A stretch of DNA of 29,055 nucleotides from assembly GCA_014377055.1 (NCBI GenBank), contig JACMQJ010000065.1, positions 1 to 29,055 of the forward strand, written 5' to 3'. Origin of the DNA: Candidatus Sericytochromatia bacterium (GTDB lineage Bacteria > Cyanobacteriota > Sericytochromatia > UBA7694 > JACMQJ01). Positions 8,164-17,393 of the stretch are shown piece after piece. The stretch's first letter is position 1, and each line of letters starts with the position of its first letter. Made by a program: the position numbers and the translations under genes. The notes beneath the pieces were generated by a model. The model searched no databases and had not been told where the DNA came from. It saw only the letters and a list, made by a program, of their open reading frames with translations.

Positions 8164-8242
8164 ATTGTCTTGAGTGTTATGATAAAATATAGTTCATGAG
8201 TTGTGAAAAGTGTAAATATTTAATTTTTAGAGAAATAAACCA

Positions 8243-9457
8243 ATGAAAAAAGTTGGAAAAAGAAAAGCTGTAAAAAATGTTGTAGTAGCACCAATAAAAT
8301 TGGCTGGTAATATTGTTGAAGAAACCACGCATCTATTTAAAGAAAGTGGTGCTTTAACAAAAGGGTCTGGATTAGTTAGCGGTGTTATTGCACTTGGGCT
8401 AGCTATTTTGTCTTTTTTGGGTGTAATTGCTTTTCACTTTCCTGAATATTTAACAACTCCTGAGTTAAGACAAAATTATTCTGTAGATATTTTACGCCAA
8501 ATTATGTTTTATTCTATGCTTATTGCAGGTGGTATATCTTTTGCTAATATAATTTTGAATCGACATAGAAATTTAAATATAGCCTCTTTATTTATGATTT
8601 TATTATCTACAGCTCTTGGAGGTTCAGCAGTCCCAGTAGGAGATTTTCCAGCTAATACACCATATATTGGCATGGACTGGTTTATATTAGATTTACTAGG
8701 CTCAACTATGATTTTTATCTTAATTGAAAAATTATTTCCTTTATACAAAAACCAAGCTATTTTTCGTAAAGATTGGCAAATAGATCTTACTCACTTTATT
8801 GTAAATCATTTTATTGTTGGATTGGTCTTATTAACTGTCAATTTTATGATACATCGTGTTTTTGGTTGGATGATACAAAGTAATTTCCAGCAATTTATCC
8901 AACATATAAGCTTTTTACCACAATTATTTTTATGTGTACTTGTTGCTGACTTTATGCAATATTGGACTCATAGAGCATATCATGAAATGCCTTTTTTATG
9001 GAAATTTCATTCTGTTCATCATAGCGCAAAAACAATGGACTGGATTGCAGGCTCAAGAATGCACGTTTTGGAATTAATTTTTACCAGAGTTTGTATATTA
9101 GGGCCAATTTATGTTTTTGGTTTTGAAAAATCGGTAATGGATGCTTATATTATCATTGTTGGTTTTCAAGCTGTATTTAATCATGCAAATGTACATTTGC
9201 CTTGGGGGCCAATCAAATATTTGCTGGTGACACCTGATTTTCATCATTGGCATCACTCATCAGATGATATAGCTATAGATAAAAATTATGCAGCTCATTT
9301 TTCATTTTTGGATTATATTTTTGGATCTGCAATTAGTAGAGAAAAAATGGGTAATCGAAAATTTCCTGAAAAATATGGTGTAGTTGGTGATTATGTACCT
9401 AGTGGATTTATTAATCATCAAATATTTCCATTTACCAAAATAAAAAAACAACAATAG
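8243..9457 (+). CDS. fatty acid hydroxylase / sterol desaturase family membrane protein
   Basis: This is an integral-membrane di-iron oxygenase of the fatty acid hydroxylase superfamily, acting on a lipid substrate that sequence cannot define. The histidine clusters are complete: H243xxxH247 (HRAYH), H256xxHH260 (HSVHH), H314xxxH318 (HANVH), H334xxHH338 (HHWHH) and H352. Hydrophobic helices lie near residues 45-66, 88-104, 112-125, 147-162, 184-203 and 223-236. The N-terminal 40 residues are basic. At 404 residues it is longer than the minimal family because of extra N-terminal helices. The next gene starts 28 bases later on the same strand, so the two may share a transcript. Confidence 0.87.
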   Translation: MKKVGKRKAVKNVVVAPIKLAGNIVEETTHLFKESGALTKGSGLVSGVIALGLAILSFLGVIAFHFPEYLTTPELRQNYSVDILRQIMFYSMLIAGGISFANIILNRHRNLNIASLFMILLSTALGGSAVPVGDFPANTPYIGMDWFILDLLGSTMIFILIEKLFPLYKNQAIFRKDWQIDLTHFIVNHFIVGLVLLTVNFMIHRVFGWMIQSNFQQFIQHISFLPQLFLCVLVADFMQYWTHRAYHEMPFLWKFHSVHHSAKTMDWIAGSRMHVLELIFTRVCILGPIYVFGFEKSVMDAYIIIVGFQAVFNHANVHLPWGPIKYLLVTPDFHHWHHSSDDIAIDKNYAAHFSFLDYIFGSAISREKMGNRKFPEKYGVVGDYVPSGFINHQIFPFTKIKKQQ

Positions 9458-9485
9458 TTAGTAATTATTAAATTTAGGATATTTA

Positions 9486-10676
9486 ATGGAAAATAAATTA
9501 GTTTTTTCAGGAGAAGGTAAACTTTCTCATAAAAATTTTGGTTTGGATCATGATGTATCTTGGAACATAGATTTTGATCTAAAAGAAATTAATCGAGGCA
9601 ATATCATTAATCTGAATGTAAAAATGCCAGGAATAGCAATTACCAACCCTTATGACTTACCTTATGAAAACTATATTTTGGATGGTCAAATAGATAGTCT
9701 TGGCTTATCCATAAATAGTGAAAAAATGCTTTTAAAAGAATGGAAAGAAGTTTTTTTATATTCTTATGGCATGAAATTTGTTAGTGATTCATTGCAGATA
9801 GGTAACTTTGAAAAAATTGATCGATTAGATTTTTTTATACCTAATTTTTTAATTGGTTATGATGAGATGTCATTTGGTGAAGAAATAATTAACTATACAG
9901 ATATAAAATTAAATATTGATAATCAAAACTTTTTGTTTAAGCTAGTTGGCAACTCTAAATTTAATAATAAAGATAATTTTAATAATTTAGATGCTCAAAC
10001 CGATTTTACAACTACTCTTATTGTGACAAGTGAAGATGGGCAACTTAATTATCATGATACTTTAAAAATTGTTGATAATTTCTTTGATTTATTAGGTTTA
10101 GCTTATGGCACCAAAAGACCTTGGCTAATGGTAAAAGGGTATTTTAAAAATGAGCTTATAGGTCAATATATCAGAGATGTTATCTATCATGATACAAGTA
10201 ATATTTTTTCTTCTATACCAATAACTTTTTCAGGAGAGTTATCCAATTTTATTAAAGACATTTTTCCAAAATACTATATCTTAGATAAGAATATTAAATA
10301 TGAATTTACCAAATTATTTAATCAATTAAGTGGTATTAATGCAAAAGTAAATCTTTCAGAAGCATTTAAAAATTTAGAACAAACATTAAAATATTGTAGT
10401 CTGGATCATATTTCTTTTAAAGAGAATGATAATAATGTAAACGAGATTAATTTTAAGAATCTTTTTAAAGATATTGATTATTCTGAATTTAGACTTAATT
10501 CATTTTTAAAAAGGTCAAAAGACATTTATAGAAGTGATTATAAGGAAGGAGATTATAAAATATTTTTACAAACTTTAAGCCTTTTATATAAATTTATTTT
10601 TAGATATTTTGATTATCAAGGTAAATATTGGGATTGGTCAAATATATCACCAGTTATCAAAGAGAATGAGTTTTAG
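9486..10676 (+). CDS. hypothetical protein, 396 residues, unrecognised
   Basis: I do not recognise this protein. It has no signal peptide or membrane segment and looks soluble. Residues 1-195 are rich in alternating beta patterns with Asn/Asp turns, and residues 265-395 look helical. The layout (beta N-half, a segment around 200-220 reading DNFFDLLGLAYGTKRPWLMV, then a helical C-half) loosely recalls ApeA-type proteins with a C-terminal HEPN domain. However, the RNase motif Arg-x4-6-His is not visible, so this is only a lead. AGGA at 9476-9479 supports the ATG. It follows the hydroxylase gene closely and converges on the histidine kinase gene with only 22 bases between stops. Confidence 0.65.
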   Translation: MENKLVFSGEGKLSHKNFGLDHDVSWNIDFDLKEINRGNIINLNVKMPGIAITNPYDLPYENYILDGQIDSLGLSINSEKMLLKEWKEVFLYSYGMKFVSDSLQIGNFEKIDRLDFFIPNFLIGYDEMSFGEEIINYTDIKLNIDNQNFLFKLVGNSKFNNKDNFNNLDAQTDFTTTLIVTSEDGQLNYHDTLKIVDNFFDLLGLAYGTKRPWLMVKGYFKNELIGQYIRDVIYHDTSNIFSSIPITFSGELSNFIKDIFPKYYILDKNIKYEFTKLFNQLSGINAKVNLSEAFKNLEQTLKYCSLDHISFKENDNNVNEINFKNLFKDIDYSEFRLNSFLKRSKDIYRSDYKEGDYKIFLQTLSLLYKFIFRYFDYQGKYWDWSNISPVIKENEF

Positions 10677-10698
10677 CTAGTATGTTTGATAATTTAAA

Positions 10699-12114
10699 TT
10701 AGATAAAAGGTAAGGTTATCATAAATGTTGTGCCTTCTCCTAATGTGCTGGTAACCGAAACTTGACCTTTATGAGAGTTGATTATTTCTTTGACAATAGA
10801 TAAGCCAAGACCAGTACCACCCTTATCTCTATCTCTTGCAGAATCAACTCGATAAAATCTCTCAAAAACATTTTCTAAATGCTCTTCTTTTATGCCAATA
10901 CCATCATCTATAATATAAAATATAATATTTTCTTCGTCTATATCATATTTAACTATTACCTCTCCATTATTGCCTACAGCTCTTAAAGCATTATCAATTA
11001 AATTAATAAATACTCTTCGTAAAGAGTCTTGATCACCATTTATTAAGATAACTTTTTGCTCCTCTCTATCAATAAATTTTAAATTGTCATGTAAAGGTTG
11101 TAACTCAGAAACTAATTGTTTTACAGATTTTATAATATCAAGGTCACTATTTTTTGCTGATCTTTGACCTGAACGTGCTAAAATAAGCATATCATTAACT
11201 AGTCTCTCTAATCTCTCTGATTCTCTGATGATTATCTCCATACCTTCTTTTAACATTTCAGGATTATCTTTTCCTCTTTTTAAGAGTAGTTGTGCATGCC
11301 CCCTGATCGATGTTAACGGTGAGCGTAATTCGTGCGAAGCATCCGAAATAAATCTTTGTTGTACATCAAATACTTTAGAGATACGAGATAATAACTCATT
11401 AAATGTTCCTGCTAATTGACCTATCTCGTCTTTATTTAAATTACTTGTATCTAATAATTTTAGAAGGTTTTGACCTGCCATGCTATGTACTTCATCGGCA
11501 ATTTTTACCATAGGACTCAAAGCTCTAGTAGATAAAAATCTTCCTATAATTAATGATATGACAATAGACAAAAATAATTTTATTAATTCAAAAAGAAGTA
11601 TTTGATTAAAAATCCTCTCACTTTTTATTAAAGGTAACCCAACCTGAACAGTAGCTATTACTTCTTTATTTATATACAAAGGGCTACTATAATATAAAAC
11701 TCTGATATTATTTACTTTATTTTTAACGGGTAAAAGTAACGTTAGTTGTCCAATTGTTGAAGGCTTTAAAATTGGTAAGTTTTTATTTTTTAGGTTTGGA
11801 GATTTAGAAAAAACTTTACTATTTAGATCCGTTACTTGTACATAAGCTCCTTCATAAAGTGCTGTTCCTTGCTCTGAAAGAGTATAAGATAGCAAATCAG
11901 GATCTTGTATTTCAAAAGGGATCTCCTGTTCAAGATGATCTTTTTGTAAAGTTATAATTACCTGCTGAACGTCATTAGCTTTATCTTTTGCCTCTTCGAC
12001 TTTTTGATTATACAAATATTCTTTGATACTAAAAACAACAATCAAATTTGAAATAATACTCATTAGCCCAACAGTTGCAGCAAACCATAGAGTTAGGCTC
12101 GTCCTTATTTTCAT
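10699..12114 (-). CDS. sensor histidine kinase with HAMP domain
   Basis: This membrane sensor kinase phosphorylates the response regulator encoded just before it. Its order is: transmembrane helix about 9-30, extracytoplasmic sensor about 31-170, second helix about 171-192, HAMP about 193-245, then HisKA with the phospho-accepting H261 in SDASHELRSPLTSIRG. The catalytic ATPase domain has an N box (NLIDNALRA, about 371-379), G1 box DDGIGI (403-408), F box FERFYRVD and G2 box GTGLGLS (433-439). All catalytic motifs look intact. The ATG overlaps the regulator's stop codon as ATGA, so expression is coupled. The sensed signal is unknown. Confidence 0.93.
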   Translation of the reverse strand: MKIRTSLTLWFAATVGLMSIISNLIVVFSIKEYLYNQKVEEAKDKANDVQQVIITLQKDHLEQEIPFEIQDPDLLSYTLSEQGTALYEGAYVQVTDLNSKVFSKSPNLKNKNLPILKPSTIGQLTLLLPVKNKVNNIRVLYYSSPLYINKEVIATVQVGLPLIKSERIFNQILLFELIKLFLSIVISLIIGRFLSTRALSPMVKIADEVHSMAGQNLLKLLDTSNLNKDEIGQLAGTFNELLSRISKVFDVQQRFISDASHELRSPLTSIRGHAQLLLKRGKDNPEMLKEGMEIIIRESERLERLVNDMLILARSGQRSAKNSDLDIIKSVKQLVSELQPLHDNLKFIDREEQKVILINGDQDSLRRVFINLIDNALRAVGNNGEVIVKYDIDEENIIFYIIDDGIGIKEEHLENVFERFYRVDSARDRDKGGTGLGLSIVKEIINSHKGQVSVTSTLGEGTTFMITLPFI

Positions 12115-12797
12115 GTAGGTTCCTTAAGAACATATCCTACACCTCTTATAGTTTGGAGTATCCTTGGTTTTCCATCGACTTCAATTTTTTCTCTTAGACT
12201 ATGCATATATACTTCTAAAACATTATCTTCTCCTTCAAAGTCCCAACCCCATATATTTTCGAGTATTCTTTCACGGTTTAAGACATGTTTAGGATGTTTC
12301 ATAAAAAGCATTAATAGATCATATTCTTTTGGTGATAAATTTATTTTTTTATCTCCTCTTTTAATTTCTCTGGTTGTAGTATCAAGGTGCAAGTCCATAA
12401 ATTCCATAATTGTCTTTTCAAATGGCTTTTTGCTTCTAAGTTGTACTCTCACTCTTGCCAATAATTCATCAAGATTAAAAGGTTTAACTAAATAATCGTT
12501 GGCACCTGCGTCCAATCCCTCAACTTTGTCTGTTATATCGCCTTTGGCTGTTAACATTAGTATAGGAACATCTGTTGATTGTCTAAGTCTTTTGCAAACT
12601 TCGATACCATTCATTTGTGGTAACATACGATCCAATATTATTAAATCTGGATTTATTTGTCTAGCTGACATTAATCCTTGCATACCATCATAAGCAACAT
12701 GAACTTTATAGCCCTCACAAGTTAATTCTAGCTCAATAAACCTTGCAATATCTTTTTCATCTTCAATTAAAAGAATATTTGTTATTTCATTACTCAT
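12111..12797 (-). CDS. OmpR/PhoB-family response regulator
   Basis: This is a transcription regulator controlled by the adjacent histidine kinase. The receiver domain (about residues 7-120) has the acidic pair E12-D13, phospho-acceptor D56 in LIILDRMLP, T83 and K105 in DYLVKPF. The C-terminal winged-helix domain (about 130-226) ends with the typical TIRGVGYVL. I start at the second ATG (12797) because MSNEITNILLIEDE is the normal family length; an ATG four codons upstream (12809) is also possible, and neither has a strong Shine-Dalgarno. It is the first gene of the two-component operon. The shared elements near 13.7-19.8 kb are candidate targets only by proximity. Confidence 0.93.
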   Translation of the reverse strand: MSNEITNILLIEDEKDIARFIELELTCEGYKVHVAYDGMQGLMSARQINPDLIILDRMLPQMNGIEVCKRLRQSTDVPILMLTAKGDITDKVEGLDAGANDYLVKPFNLDELLARVRVQLRSKKPFEKTIMEFMDLHLDTTTREIKRGDKKINLSPKEYDLLMLFMKHPKHVLNRERILENIWGWDFEGEDNVLEVYMHSLREKIEVDGKPRILQTIRGVGYVLKEPT

Positions 12798-12945
12798 AAT
12801 TTTTACCATTCAATAAACTCTGATCATTGATATAATGATATGTGAAATTTTTGATTATTCAAAATAAAAAATATATGTAGTTGATTGATAGAGTAATAAT
12901 AGCGAATGTATGTAAGAATAATCTTAAATTATTAAGGAGCTTTTT

Positions 12946-13662
12946 TTAAGAATTTTCGATTTCTATTATCCTCTTTAAGGCATCTTGACGATAAATATCT
13001 TGCCCTATAATACCTTTGCTAAGTTCAATATACTTTTTTAAAATAATAAGTGATTCATTTTTTGCAAACAAATATTTATACACTATTGATAGTTTATAAT
13101 AAGCTAGAAAATTATTTTTATCCATCATAATTATTTTCTCATAAGTATCTCTAGCTTTTTTAAAATTGTTATCAAAATAATATGAATTAGCAAGATTAAA
13201 ATATGAATCTAAATGGGTATCATTAATTTGTATACATCTTTCAAATAAACTTATTGCTTTAGGATAGTTTTTATTAATTGTTAAATATATAGAACCTGCA
13301 TTGTAGATAGCATCGAATGCAAGCAAATTACTTTCTATTATTCTTTCATAATAGATTATAGATTTATTGGTATCACCAATTCTAAAAAGCTGGTTAGCTA
13401 AATTATAAATAATATTTTCGTTATCAGGAGATATTTCCAAAGCTTTTTCAAGATACTTTATTGATTGATCAAAATTATTTAAATCTGAAGATATAGTACC
13501 TAAATTATAATATATATCCGAGTTATCAGATGATATTAATATACATTCTTTAAGCAAAATTAAACATTTAGTTTTATCTCTATGATACTCATCCATTGCT
13601 AAGAGGAATAATTTATTAAAATTATCTTTATTCACTTCTTGTATATGAATTTTTGGCTTCAT
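12946..13662 (-). CDS. TPR-repeat protein (paralogue of the one at 17.4-18.1 kb)
   Basis: This soluble 238-residue protein is made almost wholly of tetratricopeptide repeats, which bind other proteins. Repeats are visible from about residue 20 to 225, for example DNSDIYYNLGTISSDLNNFD (about 46-65), then DNENIIYNLANQLFRIGD, and later LAYYKLSIVYKYLF. It has no signal peptide. It matches the second TPR protein (17394-18107) over most of its length, with the shared pattern NSDIxYNxGxI, then FEKAL or LEKAL, then ISPxNExIxYNLANQ. The two are clearly duplicates flanking the ATPase and modification genes. It is divergent from the ATPase gene, and their shared spacer carries an element related to the one beside the second TPR gene. 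Confidence 0.85.
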   Translation of the reverse strand: MKPKIHIQEVNKDNFNKLFLLAMDEYHRDKTKCLILLKECILISSDNSDIYYNLGTISSDLNNFDQSIKYLEKALEISPDNENIIYNLANQLFRIGDTNKSIIYYERIIESNLLAFDAIYNAGSIYLTINKNYPKAISLFERCIQINDTHLDSYFNLANSYYFDNNFKKARDTYEKIIMMDKNNFLAYYKLSIVYKYLFAKNESLIILKKYIELSKGIIGQDIYRQDALKRIIEIENS

Positions 13663-13701
13663 CTTTAATTACCAATAAAAAATTAGTAGTTAGTAAACCT
13701 A

Positions 13702-13758
13702 TTAATTAGGTATAATAATTATTAGCTATATTAACTATTAGTTAGTATAGCTAATTAT
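13702..13758. promoter_or_regulatory. nested palindromic element A in divergent promoter
   Basis: TTAGCTATA (13722-13730) and TATAGCTAA (13746-13754) enclose TAACTA-T-TAGTTA (13732-13744), giving a 33-bp dyad with one mismatched pair centred at 13738. Imperfect outer arms (13702-13716 and 13744-13758) extend it to about 57 bp. Its right part, AGTATAGCTAAT, recurs near the GST and giant-protein genes. It lies between the divergent TPR and ATPase genes, with its right half 40 bases from the ATPase start. Confidence 0.6.
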
Positions 13759-13783
13759 ATTAGAAAAATCAAGAAGTAATCAA

Positions 13784-14776
13784 ATGTATAAAAAAGTTAG
13801 CATAGAAAATTTTAAAGGTATTAAATCTATTAATTTTGAAGATTTAAAACAATTTAACCTCATATTAGGTAAAAATAATTCTCTAAAAACTACAATTCTT
13901 GATGCTTTTTATATACTTTCTACTCCAACTAATACAGAGGCTATTTTGCAGACTAACGGATACAAAGGTCTTACATTGATTTTCCCAGATCTATTTAGAG
14001 GCTTTTTTCATAATCTGGATATGTCAAAAAATATCAAATTTGTAGCGGAGTTAGATGAGTATAATGAAAATAGGGAGTTAGAAATAAAAATAGAATTGAC
14101 AAATTCCATGGATATAAATAATAAAACTATAGTCAACCCATTATCTTCTACAAAACTTATAGCAAAATTTACTATGAAAAAAGGTGAAAATTTACCATTG
14201 CAAATTATTTCAACAATTGGTATGGTAAATTTTAAACTTGATGCAAAATCATCTTCAAATTTTGAAGGGCTAGTGAATAATATATATTTAAATCCAAACA
14301 ACTTAACAAATAAAATTATTGAAAGATTTGATAGGGTCAATTTTATAAAACAAACAGATACTCTAATAAAATACTTACGACAAATTGAGCCTAAACTTGT
14401 AAGTATAACCATAGGTAATGGTAATATAATATATGCTGATATAGGAATTGAAACCTTAATGCCTATAAATTTACTAGGATCAAGTTTTACTATCATATTA
14501 TCAGTTATGATATCTATAATGAGTATTCCAAAAGGTATTTTACTAATAGACAATATAGAAAATGGTCTTAGTTACTCTTCAATGGAATTGTTATGGAGTA
14601 TTATTTTTAAAGTTGCCAAAGATTTTAATGTTCAGATAGTTGCAACTTCAAATTCATCAGAATCTTTAAAGGCATTTCATACTATTGCTACACGCATGGG
14701 TAAAATAATATCAGACATAAAAGCCCTAAAGATAGATAGAAAAGATGACATAATAAAAGTAACTAATGCCATATAA
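13784..14776 (+). CDS. RecF/OLD-like AAA family protein with degenerate ATPase motifs
   Basis: The fold resembles the SMC/RecF/OLD-type ATPases often annotated as AAA-15 or AAA-21. The N-terminus (YKKVSIENFKGIKSINFEDL) and the C-terminal block (GILLIDNIENGL, then VQIVATSNSSESLKAF) align with that family. Three key positions are altered. The Walker A reads GKNNSLKTT (residues 29-37), with L34 where Gly is expected. The Walker B reads LLIDNIENG, with N257 in place of the catalytic Glu. The switch His is N290 (ATSN instead of ATTH). It is therefore probably a non-hydrolysing or ligand-sensing relative. No Toprim nuclease domain follows in its 330 residues. It is flanked by the divergent TPR gene and a convergent modification operon; its role is unknown. 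Confidence 0.75.
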   Translation: MYKKVSIENFKGIKSINFEDLKQFNLILGKNNSLKTTILDAFYILSTPTNTEAILQTNGYKGLTLIFPDLFRGFFHNLDMSKNIKFVAELDEYNENRELEIKIELTNSMDINNKTIVNPLSSTKLIAKFTMKKGENLPLQIISTIGMVNFKLDAKSSSNFEGLVNNIYLNPNNLTNKIIERFDRVNFIKQTDTLIKYLRQIEPKLVSITIGNGNIIYADIGIETLMPINLLGSSFTIILSVMISIMSIPKGILLIDNIENGLSYSSMELLWSIIFKVAKDFNVQIVATSNSSESLKAFHTIATRMGKIISDIKALKIDRKDDIIKVTNAI

Positions 14777-14782
14777 ATATTG

Positions 14783-14823
14783 AAAATTGTTCCACTTTGA
14801 TCGTTTCTAGAAGTAACAATTTT
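14783..14823. terminator. bidirectional terminator between convergent genes
   Basis: AAAATTGTT (14783-14791) pairs with AACAATTTT (14815-14823), with an inner ACTT/AAGT helix (14794-14797 and 14811-14814). T-rich sequence follows on the + side. It sits in the 51-base gap between the ATPase gene and the sulfotransferase-oxygenase gene, so it can serve both. Confidence 0.65.
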
Positions 14824-14827
14824 TATT

Positions 14828-16057
14828 TTAAGAAAATGAGTCTCCGTAGACCCAAGCTACTAAAGTTCTTCTAACACCGCTTTTTATATCCGAAACCTTA
14901 TGTAAATGAAAAGAAGGAAACAAAATTATTGAGCCTTGCTCCATATCAATTGTTGGCGTTTCATTTTCGTCTGTAATATCAAATAATAGATCGCCACCTT
15001 GATAATCATTTTTATCAGATAAAAATATAACTATACTAATTTTTCTGAGGGCAAAAAAATCACTACCATTTAGATCAATATGCCATTTAAAAAAGCAATC
15101 TTTTTGATACTCCATCAGATGAACGTCAGCAATATGAGATAGCTTAAATTTGTAGTGATTTGAATTTACAAGTTGAACGTAATTTTGTATTCTTTCCCAA
15201 ATCCATTTAGTTTCAGCATTTTTGTCAATAAATTTTACTTTAGTTACTTTTAATGATTTATTTGATCCTTCAGACTGTATTTTTATTTCTGGAGCATTGA
15301 TTATTTTTTCACATTCTTCATAACTAAAAGCGTTTTTATAATAAAAAGGCTTAGAAATATCTTTATTAAATAATATTTTACCTTCGGGAGTATTTACTAT
15401 AACAATTGGATCATGGGACTCATCTTTGATTATATTTTCAACACTTGCTTTAACTTGTTTGGATATAATCTTAAATGGGTTATGAGTAATATTCTCAAAA
15501 GGAAAAGGTTCTCTCGGCATATTAATACCAAGAAAAGGACATAGCTTTTCCCAACCTTCTCCAGCACAAATATCTATTATTAATAAGTCTTCTGGTCTAT
15601 TTTTAAAATATTTTTTGATCATATTTTGATGATTTTCATAAGTTTTTTTCCAAATATTCTCATTAAATGTATCAGTCCCCCAAACAGGAAACATATTTTC
15701 CCAGAATAATTTATGAATCTTTTCTTTTGAATTTTTTAATATTTGAGGTGACAATTTTATTTCAAAATGTATTTTGCATGAAGCTATCCATTCATCATAA
15801 TCTCTAACAGTATAGATAAATTTTGAGCCTTGGTAATAATAATCATAATAAGGAAAATCAACAGCGACAAGCCCGTCTACTATGGCATCTGAAGTTTTAA
15901 TAGTTTCTGTATCAACAGGATAATGTAAACATGATATACCTAATAATCTTAAGGCATAAGCCAGTGATGCTGTACCTGTTTTTGATAATCCTATACCAAA
16001 AACTTTATTAAAAATTTTATCAGATGAATTAAAATTATTTATTATTAAATTAGACAT
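14828..16057 (-). CDS. sulfotransferase fused to 2-oxoglutarate/Fe(II) oxygenase (prolyl 4-hydroxylase-like)
   Basis: Two enzyme domains lie in one chain. Residues about 16-190 form a P-loop sulfotransferase: the phosphosulfate loop is GIGLSKTGTASL (21-32) and the 3'-phosphate-binding part is VRDYDEWIAS (R85, S93), so it probably uses PAPS. Residues about 235-409 form a P4Hc-type oxygenase: the iron ligands are H326 and D328 (WHID) and H386 (FHLHKV), and R396 in SGVRRTL is placed to bind 2-oxoglutarate. All ligands look intact. The ATG overlaps the end of the upstream glycosyltransferase by 8 bases and AGG lies 6 bases before it, so it is the last gene of a TPR-glycosyltransferase-fusion operon. 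The oxygenase half resembles the separate protein at 18981-19568. The acceptor substrate is unknown. Confidence 0.85.
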   Translation of the reverse strand: MSNLIINNFNSSDKIFNKVFGIGLSKTGTASLAYALRLLGISCLHYPVDTETIKTSDAIVDGLVAVDFPYYDYYYQGSKFIYTVRDYDEWIASCKIHFEIKLSPQILKNSKEKIHKLFWENMFPVWGTDTFNENIWKKTYENHQNMIKKYFKNRPEDLLIIDICAGEGWEKLCPFLGINMPREPFPFENITHNPFKIISKQVKASVENIIKDESHDPIVIVNTPEGKILFNKDISKPFYYKNAFSYEECEKIINAPEIKIQSEGSNKSLKVTKVKFIDKNAETKWIWERIQNYVQLVNSNHYKFKLSHIADVHLMEYQKDCFFKWHIDLNGSDFFALRKISIVIFLSDKNDYQGGDLLFDITDENETPTIDMEQGSIILFPSFHLHKVSDIKSGVRRTLVAWVYGDSFS

Positions 16058-17357
16058 AAATACCTGTCTTAACTAAGGCGTTAACTTTATTTTTTAATCT
16101 GTCAACGTTAATATTTTTTTTAGACAACTCAATTATTTCTAAAATATCAGGGGAATTATTTGTAGAATTATTCAAAAAATAGATCACTCTATGTATTTTT
16201 TCCTTTTCAGTGTAATACTTAATTATTTGTATTAATATCTCCCTTGAATTATTCTTTAAGCTAAATAGTAAAATTAAAGTATTTATTGCCTTTTCATTTT
16301 TTGTAATTAAATATAATTGTGCTAAATCTGTAAGAGTATTATAAAAATATATTTGTAATTCAGTAGTATCAATTTTATCGTTAAAAAAGTCTATTACATA
16401 TTCATAAATTGGTATAGCTTTAATATATTCCTTATCATAAAACATTTTATAGGCATAAGCTCCCAAACAAAATACATTTATGATTTCAGATAATTTATCA
16501 GTATTATTTTCAATAAAACTTGGTATTTTATAAAAAAAACTATTAATAGCTCTAATTTTTTCTATATATATTAAAGACTTTTGATAATCACAACTAATTA
16601 ATAAAATATTAACGATTCTTGTTAAAATATTTTCAAAAAAGCTGCTACTTACATTATTTTTTATGCTTTCAGCTAAATCATATGCTTCTTTGTAATAGTT
16701 ATAAGATTCTATTTTTTTGTCTATTATTGCATGATAGTCACCTAACTCAATATAATAAGAGCATTTTTCAATATTATTACTTTTTTCAATAATTGTTTTT
16801 ATAAGTGAAATATATTTTATTGATTTATTTTTAGTTTCCTCTTCTTCTAATTTATTATGAATGATAAAAAGCTGAGGACATTTTTTTACAATAAGCATTC
16901 CATTTTCTATGTGTAAGTATTCACCTATAGGTTTTGTGAATTTTATACCTAAATTATTTTTAAATAAAGTATTTCGATATACTTCAGGTAAAATTTTTTC
17001 TTTTGTGTGATTAATGATTCTAAAGTTAAATACTAAGGGGCCATAAAAATTATATAAATCCAAAAAACTATCAATTGAATTGGCTGTTTCTTCCAATAAA
17101 ATCTCATCAGCATCTATGAACATAATCCAATCTGATTTTGCATAAGATATACATATATTTCGAGCTTCACTAAAATCATCTCTCCAAAGATACTCATATA
17201 CTTGACCATACTTAGAAGCTATTTCTTTAGTTTTGTCATTAGAACCAGTATCTAAAACTATTATTTCATTAGCAATATTTTTGATACTTATAAGGCACTC
17301 TTTAATATTTTTTTCTTCATTTTTGACAATTAAACAAACACTTATTTTATTTTTCAT
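16050..17357 (-). CDS. family 2 glycosyltransferase with helical (TPR-like) C-terminus
   Basis: The N-terminal domain (about residues 5-120) is a GT-A glycosyltransferase: ISVCLIVKNEE start, nucleotide-binding D36 in IIVLDTGSNDKT and the metal-binding motif D82-A-D84 in MFIDADE. The WRDDFSEARN stretch (about 58-67) is typical of SunS-like GT2 enzymes, some of which glycosylate peptides. Residues about 190-435 are helical with TPR-like spacing, a possible acceptor-docking region. There is no membrane segment, so it is probably cytoplasmic. It lies between the TPR gene and the sulfotransferase-oxygenase fusion on the same strand, overlapping the latter by 8 bases. The sugar and acceptor cannot be read from sequence; a protein acceptor is my inference from context. 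Confidence 0.87.
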   Translation of the reverse strand: MKNKISVCLIVKNEEKNIKECLISIKNIANEIIVLDTGSNDKTKEIASKYGQVYEYLWRDDFSEARNICISYAKSDWIMFIDADEILLEETANSIDSFLDLYNFYGPLVFNFRIINHTKEKILPEVYRNTLFKNNLGIKFTKPIGEYLHIENGMLIVKKCPQLFIIHNKLEEEETKNKSIKYISLIKTIIEKSNNIEKCSYYIELGDYHAIIDKKIESYNYYKEAYDLAESIKNNVSSSFFENILTRIVNILLISCDYQKSLIYIEKIRAINSFFYKIPSFIENNTDKLSEIINVFCLGAYAYKMFYDKEYIKAIPIYEYVIDFFNDKIDTTELQIYFYNTLTDLAQLYLITKNEKAINTLILLFSLKNNSREILIQIIKYYTEKEKIHRVIYFLNNSTNNSPDILEIIELSKKNINVDRLKNKVNALVKTGIYV

Positions 17358-17393
17358 AGTAAATAACTTAAATATGTATTATTTTTTTATGTT

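Noticed and set aside
14008..14553. 181-residue antisense reading frame
   Set aside because: It is opposite the ATPase-like gene, whose own frame has clear family motifs; this one is an AT-rich hydrophobic shadow.
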